Source of the DNA: DAONBD01 sp964525485
GTDB taxonomy: Bacteria > Patescibacteriota > Gracilibacteria > UBA1369 > LOWO2-01-FULL-3
Assembly (NCBI GenBank): GCA_964525485.1
Contig: CAZGHH010000001.1
Coordinates: 1-64,000, forward strand
Direction: 5' to 3'
DNA: 64,000 nt
Shown here: piece by piece, positions 27,784-35,722 of the stretch
Numbering within the stretch: the first letter of the stretch is position 1
Layout of the letters: every line of letters starts with the position of its first letter
Position numbers and translations under genes: made by a program
The notes under the pieces: model-generated
Databases searched by the model: none
Told to the model about the DNA's origin: nothing
Seen by the model: only the letters and a program-made list of their open reading frames with translations

Positions 27784-28308
27784 TTAAATCATCCCTTTTA
27801 CAAATCTTATCCAAAGATTCTTTAGAGCGTCGATACCCATTTTTGCTAAATCCAATAAAAGTCCTTTTAATTCTCTTATCTTTTTTACAACATTATTCAG
27901 CTCAAATGCATTTACTGATCCTGTGCTTCTTAATATTTTTTTAGCTCTCTTATGAAGATATTTAATTTCTTTTTCAATTTCACGTCTGACTTCTGTAGCC
28001 ATCACCCCTTTTGGAGGAGCTTTTTGTAAAAGTTGAGCTTTTATCTGCGCAGGTGTCATTCTTGTTTTTGCTTTACCACCGGCAGAATCTCCTTTTTGTT
28101 CAGATTGTTCTTTCATTACTTCAGAAACTTCACTTGCCACTTCAGCAGATTCGGCAGTTTCAACAAACTCAGCCGCTTTAACGCCTGCCTCAAAGTGTTG
28201 TCTCGGTATGTTGTTAGCCTCAGGCCTTCTCAAATTATTTGGAGCCTCCTGTTTTTTAGGAGCCTCAGGGGAGAAAGACTCTGCGGTATTTTTAATCTGA
28301 TCTGCCAC
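27784..28308 (-). CDS. Hypothetical protein, disordered N-terminus and helical C-terminus
   Basis: 174 residues, not recognised. The first half is rich in Ala, Glu, Pro and Asn and probably disordered. The second half (about 85-174) is a charged coiled-coil-like helix with VRREIEKEIKYLHKRAKK and ends in a short hydrophobic amphipathic helix. It is translated just upstream of nadC and divergent from valS across an 80-120 nt gap that contains two similar short stretches reading around CTGCCACGGT and CTGATACGGT. Confidence 0.6.
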   Translation of the reverse strand: MADQIKNTAESFSPEAPKKQEAPNNLRRPEANNIPRQHFEAGVKAAEFVETAESAEVASEVSEVMKEQSEQKGDSAGGKAKTRMTPAQIKAQLLQKAPPKGVMATEVRREIEKEIKYLHKRAKKILRSTGSVNAFELNNVVKKIRELKGLLLDLAKMGIDALKNLWIRFVKGMI

Positions 28309-28430
28309 GGTATAATTATAGAGGAAAATAGCCTTGAAGTCAATTTGGAGGAAAGGTCGATCTGATACGGTTTAATATTAAATCAATCGGATTGTCATCA
28401 GAAGTAAAGTTTGATAAAATCCACCTCGCT

Positions 28431-31076
28431 ATGACACAAGACGAAAACTTTCAAAAAGCATACGATGCCAAGCAACACGAAGACGACATTTATAAGAAAT
28501 GGGAGTCTTCAGGTGCCTTTACTCCTGAAATTTCAAAAGAGAAAAAACCTTTTGTTATTTCGATGCCACCACCAAACGCGACAGGACAGCTACATCTCGG
28601 CCACGCGATAATGCTCGCACTTCAAGATATAATGATTCGTTATCATCGCATGAAAGGGGACTCCGCTTTGTGGTTGCCGGGGACAGATCACGCGGCCATA
28701 GCGACTCAAAACAAGGTCGAAAAACTTCTCTCTGAAAAAGGAATTTCTCGTCACGACTTGGGGCGTGAAAAATTTCTTTCAGAAGTGAAAGCATTCGTAA
28801 AAGACTCTCGCGCAACGATAAGAAATCAAGTCAGAAAAATGGGATCTTCATGTGATTGGACGCGCGAAAAATACACAATGGATCCGGAACTTTCGGTAGC
28901 CGTGAATACGATTTTTGAAATGATGCACAAGGATGAATTGATATATCGCGGTGATAGGATAGTGAATTGGTGCCCAAGGTGTCATTCGACCTTAGCTGAC
29001 GACGAAGTTGATCATAAAGATCAAACAGCTTCTTTTTACACATTTAAATATTCAAAAGATTTCCCGATTTCAATCTCAACAACGCGTCCGGAAACAAAAC
29101 TTGGTGACACAGCAATTGCAGTAAATCCAAAAGACAAAAGATATAAAAAATTCATTGGACAAACTATTGTTGTGGATAATTTTGTAGATGGTCGCTTGCT
29201 TGAAATTCAAATAATAGGTGATAATGAAGTAGATATGAAGTTTGGAACAGGTGCGGTTGGTGTAACTCCTGCTCATAGCATAGTTGATTATGAAATGTAT
29301 TTGAGACATAAACTTCAGTTAAAAAAAATTATAGATGAAGATGGAATGATAGAAATAAAAGGGCAGGGAAAAATTTCGGCTTTGAAGGTACGAAAATTAG
29401 TAGTTGAATATTTAAATAAAAATGGATTATTGGAAAAAGAAGAAGAAATTCCAAACAGTCTCTCAATTTGTTATCGTTGCGGAACTCCGATCGAACCACT
29501 TACATCCAAACAGTGGTTCATAGATGTAAACAAAAAAATCAAACGCTTAAATAATAAATCGTTAAAGGAGAAATCGCTCGAGGTGGTAAAAGACGGCTCG
29601 ATCAAAATCTTACCTGAGAATTTCACGAAAATTTATTATCACTGGATGGAAAACCTTCGCGATTGGTGTATATCGAGGCAAATTTGGTGGGGACACAGAA
29701 TCCCTGTCTGGTACTGTACGGAATGCGGTGAAATAGAAGTTAGAGGAACTCATCCGGAAAAATGTAAAAAATGTAAAAGTACAAAATTCAAACAAGATGA
29801 AGACACTCTCGATACCTGGTTCTCGTCAGGACTTTGGACTTTTTCTACTTTAGGTTGGCCGGAAAAAACAAAAGATTTTGAGTATTTCCATCCGACAAGT
29901 GTAATGGAAACAGGATACGATATTTTGTTTTTCTGGGTTGCGCGCATGATACTCATGACGACTTATGCGACAGGACAAATTCCATTTGAAAAAGTATATT
30001 TGCACGGTCTAGTTCGCGACAAAAATGGCGAAAAAATGAGTAAATCCAAGCCTGAAACTTGCATCGATCCTCTGGAAATGATCGATAAATACGGTACTGA
30101 TGCTTTACGCTTAAGTATGGTGATTGGAGGTAGTGCCGGCAACGATATTCGACTATACGAAGAAAAGGTAGCAGGATACAGAAACTTTATAAACAAAATT
30201 TGGAATTCATCTCGTTTCGTATTGATGAATTTGAACGAGACTTCAGAAAAAGAATTTACGATCGCCGACAAATGGATAATTTCCAAACTGAATAAACTCA
30301 TTAAAGAAGCTACCACTCAAGTTGAAAAATTTAATTTCTCAGAGGCAGGAACTTTGATTTACGATTTTTTCTGGTCGGATTTTTGTGATTGGTATCTTGA
30401 AATTTCAAAAGGCGAATTGAAAAATCCGAAAGCTCTTATGTTGGTTTTAGAAAATATTTTGAAACTTCTCCATCCGTTCACGCCATTTATCACAGAAGTA
30501 ATTTGGGAAAATTTAAATAAAAAAACACTTTTGATAAATGAAGTTTGGCCAAAAGCGGAAAAGAAAAACGAATTTTCAAAAGAAGAAGCGGAAATGCAAC
30601 GCGTAATCGATGCAATTTCAGAAATAAGAAAAGCTCGCGCCGAATACAAGGTCGATCCGGGTAAAAAAATCACAGCAATTATCTATACTAAATTTCACAA
30701 AGAATTCACAGAGCTTTCAGATCCGTTAATCCGACTTGCTAGGCTGGAAAAACTAGAGATAAAGCCGCTCAAAGAAAAGGCAGGAACCACAAATGCAAAA
30801 CCTCAAAATTCAAAATCATTATTCCTTCCATACACGGAAATTTATCTTCCATTAGCCGGAATGCTCGATCTCGAGAAAGAGAAAATTCGCATCAAAAAAG
30901 AAATAGAAAAATTAGAAAAAGACGTTTTGGTTTTGAGTACAAAACTTTCAAATCCGGGATTTGTAAAAAACGCTCCAAAAGCTGTAGTGGAAAAAGAAAC
31001 GATCATCCTCCAAGAAGCCGAACAAAAATTGGAAAAATTAAAAAAAGAAGAAAAAGCTCTGGACGTAAATCCTTAA
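28431..31076 (+). CDS. valS: Valyl-tRNA synthetase
   Basis: Class I synthetase charging tRNA-Val. About 881 residues with the HIGH-type motif HLGHA after PPPNATGQL, the editing domain (TTRPETKLGDTAIAVNP), zinc-binding Cys pairs (CYRCG, CTECGEIEVRG, CKKCK), the KMSKS motif EKMSKSKP, and the C-terminal coiled-coil arm that binds tRNA. I take ATG 28431; an in-frame TTG at 28392 would add 13 residues. Confidence 0.97.
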   Translation: MTQDENFQKAYDAKQHEDDIYKKWESSGAFTPEISKEKKPFVISMPPPNATGQLHLGHAIMLALQDIMIRYHRMKGDSALWLPGTDHAAIATQNKVEKLLSEKGISRHDLGREKFLSEVKAFVKDSRATIRNQVRKMGSSCDWTREKYTMDPELSVAVNTIFEMMHKDELIYRGDRIVNWCPRCHSTLADDEVDHKDQTASFYTFKYSKDFPISISTTRPETKLGDTAIAVNPKDKRYKKFIGQTIVVDNFVDGRLLEIQIIGDNEVDMKFGTGAVGVTPAHSIVDYEMYLRHKLQLKKIIDEDGMIEIKGQGKISALKVRKLVVEYLNKNGLLEKEEEIPNSLSICYRCGTPIEPLTSKQWFIDVNKKIKRLNNKSLKEKSLEVVKDGSIKILPENFTKIYYHWMENLRDWCISRQIWWGHRIPVWYCTECGEIEVRGTHPEKCKKCKSTKFKQDEDTLDTWFSSGLWTFSTLGWPEKTKDFEYFHPTSVMETGYDILFFWVARMILMTTYATGQIPFEKVYLHGLVRDKNGEKMSKSKPETCIDPLEMIDKYGTDALRLSMVIGGSAGNDIRLYEEKVAGYRNFINKIWNSSRFVLMNLNETSEKEFTIADKWIISKLNKLIKEATTQVEKFNFSEAGTLIYDFFWSDFCDWYLEISKGELKNPKALMLVLENILKLLHPFTPFITEVIWENLNKKTLLINEVWPKAEKKNEFSKEEAEMQRVIDAISEIRKARAEYKVDPGKKITAIIYTKFHKEFTELSDPLIRLARLEKLEIKPLKEKAGTTNAKPQNSKSLFLPYTEIYLPLAGMLDLEKEKIRIKKEIEKLEKDVLVLSTKLSNPGFVKNAPKAVVEKETIILQEAEQKLEKLKKEEKALDVNP

Positions 31077-31200
31077 AAAAATCAAACAACCTAAATAATA
31101 ACAAGAAATTCAAAGCAAAAATACCTAGAGAGTAAAAAACTTTCAGTCCAAGATAATTCAAAAATCTCTCTATACTCTTTCAAAAAAGCAATTTTTCAGG

Positions 31201-31206
31201 TATAAT
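31201..31206 (+). promoter_or_regulatory. -10 box directly before the TPR-like gene
   Basis: TATAAT ends 6 nt before the ATG at 31213, so initiation would coincide with the start codon (leaderless). The -35 region (TTTCAA at 31178-31183, 17-nt spacer) is weak. Confidence 0.4.
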
Positions 31207-31212
31207 ACAAAA

Positions 31213-32139
31213 ATGGATCAAGCATTTGAAATACAGCTCAGAAGAAATATAGAAGCATTAATTGCGGAAGGTAAATTCGGTGAGGCTTTTGAAGAATGTA
31301 CTAAAATTTTGAATAAAATTCCAAACAATCAAACATTTCTTTCCCTCAAAAGAAGCATAGAAGTCAAAATGTTCGAACTTAATAAAGAAAAGGTAAAAAA
31401 AGGAATAAAAGATGCAAAAAAAATATTCAAGAATAAAGACACGGTAGGTGCATTAAAAAAGATTAGGGAACTCTTAACCTTAGCTCCAAACGATTCGACA
31501 TTGATAAGATTACACGGCAAATTCCAAGAAAAATATAAAAAAGAAACAGAAAAAGCAGAGCAGGATTTTATGAGACAAAAAGAAAAAGAATTCCAAACAC
31601 TCCTCGAAGCAAACTCATACTCGATACTATTGCAGGAAATAGATTTATTGGAAAGCAATTACATAGGAAATAAAAATGTAATGTCTCTTGCGTCACGCAC
31701 AAAAGAAGCAATTATAAAAAAAGAAATAGAAGAAAAAAAAGAACTCTTGATGTCGACGAAATTCGAAGAAATTTACGACTTTTTAAATGATTTGAAAAAT
31801 ATCAAAAAAGATTCAAAGGTTTTGATTGATATTGAAATCTCTATAAAAAAACGCGAGTCTGGAGCTGCTATGAGGACGATAGGAGATTTTGTATACTCAG
31901 GCACAAACGATCTTGAAACTTTGATGAAATTAAAGAAATACAATGAAGCGGTATTAGTTTCCGAAGAATTATTACAAATAAATCCTCAAGACGAAAAAGT
32001 AAGAAAAATCTATGACAAGGCTAAGGCAAAGGCCTACGCAGTTAACAAAAATGATGCAATAGAAATTATTGAGAAATCCATCTCCAAATTAAAAGGAGAA
32101 TACGCAGATAATAAATCAAACTTCATAAGAATCTATTAA
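31213..32139 (+). CDS. TPR-like helical protein, function unknown
   Basis: 308 residues, strongly helical and Lys/Glu rich. Tetratricopeptide-like units are visible at the N-terminus (EALIAEGKFGEAFEECTKIL), in the middle (KDTVGALKKIRELLTLAPND), and near the C-terminus (LKKYNEAVLVSEELLQINPQDE), separated by a long coiled-coil-like stretch (about 105-190). No signal peptide or catalytic motif. It probably acts as a cytosolic scaffold. It is a single gene between valS and the convergent sigma4-HARE gene 2. Confidence 0.6.
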   Translation: MDQAFEIQLRRNIEALIAEGKFGEAFEECTKILNKIPNNQTFLSLKRSIEVKMFELNKEKVKKGIKDAKKIFKNKDTVGALKKIRELLTLAPNDSTLIRLHGKFQEKYKKETEKAEQDFMRQKEKEFQTLLEANSYSILLQEIDLLESNYIGNKNVMSLASRTKEAIIKKEIEEKKELLMSTKFEEIYDFLNDLKNIKKDSKVLIDIEISIKKRESGAAMRTIGDFVYSGTNDLETLMKLKKYNEAVLVSEELLQINPQDEKVRKIYDKAKAKAYAVNKNDAIEIIEKSISKLKGEYADNKSNFIRIY

Positions 32140-32233
32140 GCAATACAAAGGATCGCGAATCAGCAATCTAAAAAATAATTTTGCCAACCTACTCGCAAAT
32201 TTATAAAATCGCTCCGAATCTCGGTCAGAAATA

Positions 32234-33295
32234 TTATTTTGCAAGTCTATATCTTTTCCTGCCTATTCTTTCGAATTTTTCGCTATTTTTGAGTGCCAAG
32301 ACAATGGTGATTTCTTTTACTTGCCTGTTTTTGAGAACATTTTTTATGATATCGTCTTGAGACATTTCTCCTTTTTCTTTTAATAGTTTTACAATTACAT
32401 CAGCGACGGTTCCTTTCTCGTATCCCCATTCTTTTAAAGCGTAAATTCCTCTTCCGATTAAGACGAATTGTGGGTGTCTGATTAGTTCATTGTGGACAGC
32501 CTGAATATTGACTCTTTTATTATCAAAAGTTTTTGAAGAGATTTTTTCAGCAATATCGACGAAGTGCATTGGTGATTTTTCTGATCTTAAAATAAATAAA
32601 ATTTTATCACGCAATGTTCTAGGATGAATGTGTCTCCATTCATAAAGTCCGATTTTATCATCGTCCACAACTTTCAATCTCTTATCTATTTCCATCAAGG
32701 CTTTAAATGATTTCCCATTCAAATTGAAATCCTTCAAGACCTTTTCAAAATCCCTTTCAATTCTTGATATAGGCTTTATATCACCATATTTTCTTAATTG
32801 GTTCACGACCTTGTGAGAAGTATTTCTCAAAGAATAATCAGACAAATTCTTAACTTTTATATAAGGATGAAAATCAATCGTATTCCCGATGCATTCCAAA
32901 TTATCATGTAAATGAAGAGCGAGCCTAATAGCATTTGAATCTACTTTAGTATTCGACTGAGGATTCATTACACTCATAATTCTGTTAACGAGAATGTCTT
33001 CTTTTACAAGCCCTCCATTCTCATTAATTAAAAGATCAGAAAATGAATGAATATTGGTCAAGGCGGTATTAAAAACATTCCTTCGCATTTTTGCTAAGGC
33101 ATTTTTCTCAATCTGTCTGATTCTTTCTCTTGTCACGGAAAATTCTTTCCCGATTTCTTCGAGAGTGTGCTTTCTTGAACCATCTAAATTGAATCTCTTA
33201 ACAATAACGACTTTTTCTTTATCGGAAAGAAGAAGCAGGAGATTCTGAACAATAGAATCGAGATCTGCCAATGTAGAAGACAAAGTTGTGTCCAT
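32234..33295 (-). CDS. Sigma-70 region 4 fused to HARE-HTH domains (paralog 2)
   Basis: 353 residues, exactly the length of paralog 1 at 25331 and collinear with it. Sigma region 4 HTH with EIGKEFSVTRERIRQIEKNAL near the N-terminus; HARE-HTH with YEWRHIHPRTLRDKILFIL and GRGIYALKEWGYEKGTVADV; a terminal winged helix with NRQVKEITIVLALKN. The C-terminal DNA-binding surfaces are much better conserved between the paralogs than the central part. Regions 2 and 3 of sigma are absent. Its promoter overlaps a palindrome, suggesting regulated expression, and it lies next to an OmpR-type regulator gene. Confidence 0.85.
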   Translation of the reverse strand: MDTTLSSTLADLDSIVQNLLLLLSDKEKVVIVKRFNLDGSRKHTLEEIGKEFSVTRERIRQIEKNALAKMRRNVFNTALTNIHSFSDLLINENGGLVKEDILVNRIMSVMNPQSNTKVDSNAIRLALHLHDNLECIGNTIDFHPYIKVKNLSDYSLRNTSHKVVNQLRKYGDIKPISRIERDFEKVLKDFNLNGKSFKALMEIDKRLKVVDDDKIGLYEWRHIHPRTLRDKILFILRSEKSPMHFVDIAEKISSKTFDNKRVNIQAVHNELIRHPQFVLIGRGIYALKEWGYEKGTVADVIVKLLKEKGEMSQDDIIKNVLKNRQVKEITIVLALKNSEKFERIGRKRYRLAK

Positions 33296-33334
33296 AGGAA
33301 ATAGGGTAAGGGTTTGTTTTTCTTTACGAACCGA

Positions 33335-33363
33335 ATTATAAAAACACTTTGCCTATTTGGCAA
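33335..33363 (-). promoter_or_regulatory. Promoter of sigma4-HARE gene 2
   Basis: On the minus strand TTGCCA (33358-33363), 17 nt, TATAAT (33335-33340). Initiation near 33328 would leave a leader of about 33 nt. Confidence 0.7.
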
Positions 33364-33364
33364 A
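33348..33364. repeat. Palindrome over the -35 box: operator or terminator
   Basis: TTTGCC and GGCAAA (6 bp) around TATTT. It covers the -35 hexamer of the sigma4-HARE gene 2 promoter and lies downstream of the upstream regulator gene on the same strand, where it is followed by GTGTTTTTAT. It could be a repressor site, a weak intrinsic terminator, or both. Confidence 0.4.
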
Positions 33365-33405
33365 AAAAATGTCTTGTTTGATTTTACAAAATAGTTTCTT
33401 GTTTC

Positions 33406-34077
33406 TTATTTCAGCATATAGCCAGCGCATGGAATTGTTTTTATAGGATTTTCATTAACATGATCTTTAATTTTTTTACGTAGTTTGCTCATATGAGTAT
33501 CGACAGTCGATATAGATCCTAAAAGACTTTTGCCCCAAACATATTCAAATAAATCGAGTTTTGAGACAATTTTTTCTCTATGTGCAAAAAGAAATTTAAG
33601 TATAAAAAATTCTTTATTCTTGAGATCTATCCGGTCTTTTTCATTAATTATTAAAGTACGCGTCGAGGCATCCAATTCCATCACGTAATCATCTCCTTCA
33701 TATTTCTGAGAAATATCAAGGAAAGGCCCTCTTTGAGATTCATAGAGAGTAATTATGCGCCTGTAAGGGAAAGGTGCTAAAAAAATAGGGCAAGACAAAG
33801 CTTCTTTGAAAGAATTTAGGATTTGAAGGTCACAACCATCGATCATTATAAATAAAGGTTTTCCGGAAGCCAGCATGGATAAATGTAAACAAAAATTTAA
33901 ATGCTGTTCTTTTGGATTTTGTAAAAGCACAAAAAAGCCATCGTGATACAAAAAATCATAATGATCCGAGATATTAAAATCGGTCTTATAAACCAATGAT
34001 TTGAAGTTGGAATAATCGAAAGATTTTTGAAGCCCCAAGCCTTGAAGGTAATCAGAAGATATAATTGCTGATAACAT
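33406..34077 (-). CDS. OmpR-type winged-helix regulator with atypical receiver domain
   Basis: 223 residues. The C-terminus (about 130-223) is a clear OmpR/PhoB DNA-binding domain: FFILKFLFAHREKIVSKLDL, then SISTVDTHMSKLRKKIK and a final AGYMLK hairpin. The N-terminal 115 residues have the length and strand pattern of a receiver. YDFLYHDG may retain the phospho-acceptor Asp, but the N-terminal acidic pair is reduced and the usual Lys before Pro-Phe is Ala (LAPFPYRR). It may not be phosphorylated normally. No histidine kinase of the two-component type is nearby. It lies upstream of sigma4-HARE gene 2 on the same strand. Confidence 0.75.
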   Translation of the reverse strand: MLSAIISSDYLQGLGLQKSFDYSNFKSLVYKTDFNISDHYDFLYHDGFFVLLQNPKEQHLNFCLHLSMLASGKPLFIMIDGCDLQILNSFKEALSCPIFLAPFPYRRIITLYESQRGPFLDISQKYEGDDYVMELDASTRTLIINEKDRIDLKNKEFFILKFLFAHREKIVSKLDLFEYVWGKSLLGSISTVDTHMSKLRKKIKDHVNENPIKTIPCAGYMLK

Positions 34078-34276
34078 ATAAATTTGGGATAAATTATGGA
34101 AATTAATATATTATCGGGTAAAATTAAAGTACATACACAGAAAACGGAAAATCAATAAATGGCTTTAAATAAACGAAAAACGGACTAAAAAAGTGTTGTT
34201 GAAGTAAGTACAACAGTAGGTTAAACTCATATTCGATATCAAATAGTATATTAAAATAGCATATTAAAAATATCAT

Positions 34277-35662
34277 ATGGCAAATAAGGAATTAACATTA
34301 ATGGAAAAAGTCGTAGCTCTTTGTAAACGACGCGGAATAATATTTCCAGGGTCGGAAATATATGGAGGGTTGGCTAACACGTGGGACTACGGCCCCTATG
34401 GAGTATTACTGAAAAATAATATTAAAGCTTCCTGGTGGAAAAATTTCGTGACGAGTAGGGAGGACATGGTCGGGCTGGATTCTGGTATTTTATTAAATCC
34501 CACAGTCTGGGAGGCGTCAGGACACTTAGGTTCGTTTACCGATCCGTTAATTGACTGCAAGAAGTGCAAGGAAAGAATTCGCGGAGATAAATTAATAGAA
34601 GAAGCTATGGGAACAGAGACGGCGGTAGGTAAATCCTTGAAAGAAATAGGAGAAATTATTAAAGAAAATAAATTAAAATGTCCAAAATGCGGAGCATGTG
34701 ATTTTACTGAAGCCAGATCATTTAATTTAATGTTTAAGACACATCAAGGAGTCGTAGAAGAAGAATCTACTCCTGTTTATTTGCGTCCGGAAACAGCGCA
34801 GGGAATTTTTATTAATTTCAAAAATGTAGTTCAAACGTGTAGGAAACGCGTTCCATTTGGAATAGGTCAAATAGGTAAGGCCTTCAGAAATGAAATTACT
34901 CCGGGAAATTTCACATATAGGACACGTGAATTCGAGCAAATGGAGATAGAATATTTTATCAAGCCGAATGAACCGGAAGAAACAAAGAAAAAATTTCTAC
35001 AATGGAAAGAAGATGCTGTTAATTGGATTACAAACGACTTGGGGATCAAAAAAGACCATTTAAAATTTCGTGAACATGATAAAGAAGAGCTTTCTCACTA
35101 TTCGAGTATGACAGTCGATATTGAATACAAATTCCCGTTTGGCTGGGGAGAGTTAATGGGAATTGCTGATCGGGGTCAATTCGACCTGACTCAACATGAA
35201 AACTTTTCAAAAGAAGATTTGAAATATCAAGATCCAATGACGAATGAAAAATATTTGCCTGCTGTTATTGAACCATCTTTTGGAGTTGAAAGAATGATGT
35301 TGACGGTTCTTCTCGACGCTTACGATGAAGACGAAATAGGAGGAGAACAAAGAGTTGTAATGCGATTTTCTCCGAAAATAGCCCCGGTCCTTGTCGCAAT
35401 TCTTCCATTAATGAAAAAAGAGGAACTAGCTGATCCCGCAAAAAAACTTTTCAATGACCTTAAAGATAAATTCTCCGTAGAGTATGATGACGGAGGGGCC
35501 ATTGGCAAACGCTACAGAAGGCAGGATGAGATAGGCACGCCTTATTGTGTCACGATCGATTATCAGACCCTAGAAGATGGAACCGTTACACTCAGAGATC
35601 GCGACTCGAGCAAACAAGAGAGAATTAAACTTGATCAGATAGAAGAAAAGATCACGCCTTAG
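34277..35662 (+). CDS. glyS: Glycyl-tRNA synthetase (single-chain alpha2 type)
   Basis: 461-residue class II synthetase of the dimeric eukaryote/archaeal/Gram-positive type (glyQS-like), rather than the two-subunit GlyQ/GlyS form. Visible: GSEIYGGLANTWDYGPYG, a zinc-type insertion with CKKCKER and CPKCGACDF, motif 2 FRNEITPGNFTYRTREFEQME, the ELMGIADRGQFDL segment, and a C-terminal anticodon-binding domain starting near KIAPVLVAILPLM. The 199-nt gap before it contains AT-rich repeats (ATATTAAAA-like) but no promoter I trust. Confidence 0.96.
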   Translation: MANKELTLMEKVVALCKRRGIIFPGSEIYGGLANTWDYGPYGVLLKNNIKASWWKNFVTSREDMVGLDSGILLNPTVWEASGHLGSFTDPLIDCKKCKERIRGDKLIEEAMGTETAVGKSLKEIGEIIKENKLKCPKCGACDFTEARSFNLMFKTHQGVVEEESTPVYLRPETAQGIFINFKNVVQTCRKRVPFGIGQIGKAFRNEITPGNFTYRTREFEQMEIEYFIKPNEPEETKKKFLQWKEDAVNWITNDLGIKKDHLKFREHDKEELSHYSSMTVDIEYKFPFGWGELMGIADRGQFDLTQHENFSKEDLKYQDPMTNEKYLPAVIEPSFGVERMMLTVLLDAYDEDEIGGEQRVVMRFSPKIAPVLVAILPLMKKEELADPAKKLFNDLKDKFSVEYDDGGAIGKRYRRQDEIGTPYCVTIDYQTLEDGTVTLRDRDSSKQERIKLDQIEEKITP

Positions 35663-35665
35663 GTA

Positions 35666-35694
35666 TTGAATTTAAACCTGATTTCTGATATAAT
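35666..35694 (+). promoter_or_regulatory. Promoter of TraG-like ATPase 2
   Basis: TTGAAT (35666-35671), 17 nt, TATAAT (35689-35694) preceded by TGA (extended -10). The leader to the ATG at 35723 is about 22 nt. Confidence 0.65.
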
Positions 35695-35722
35695 GATCAG
35701 ATTTAAATCAATATAAAAACAA

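Noticed and set aside
33348..33364. Firm call of a Rho-independent terminator
   Set aside because: The stem is only 6 bp and the T-run is interrupted; the element also covers a -35 box, so it is listed as an undecided palindrome.
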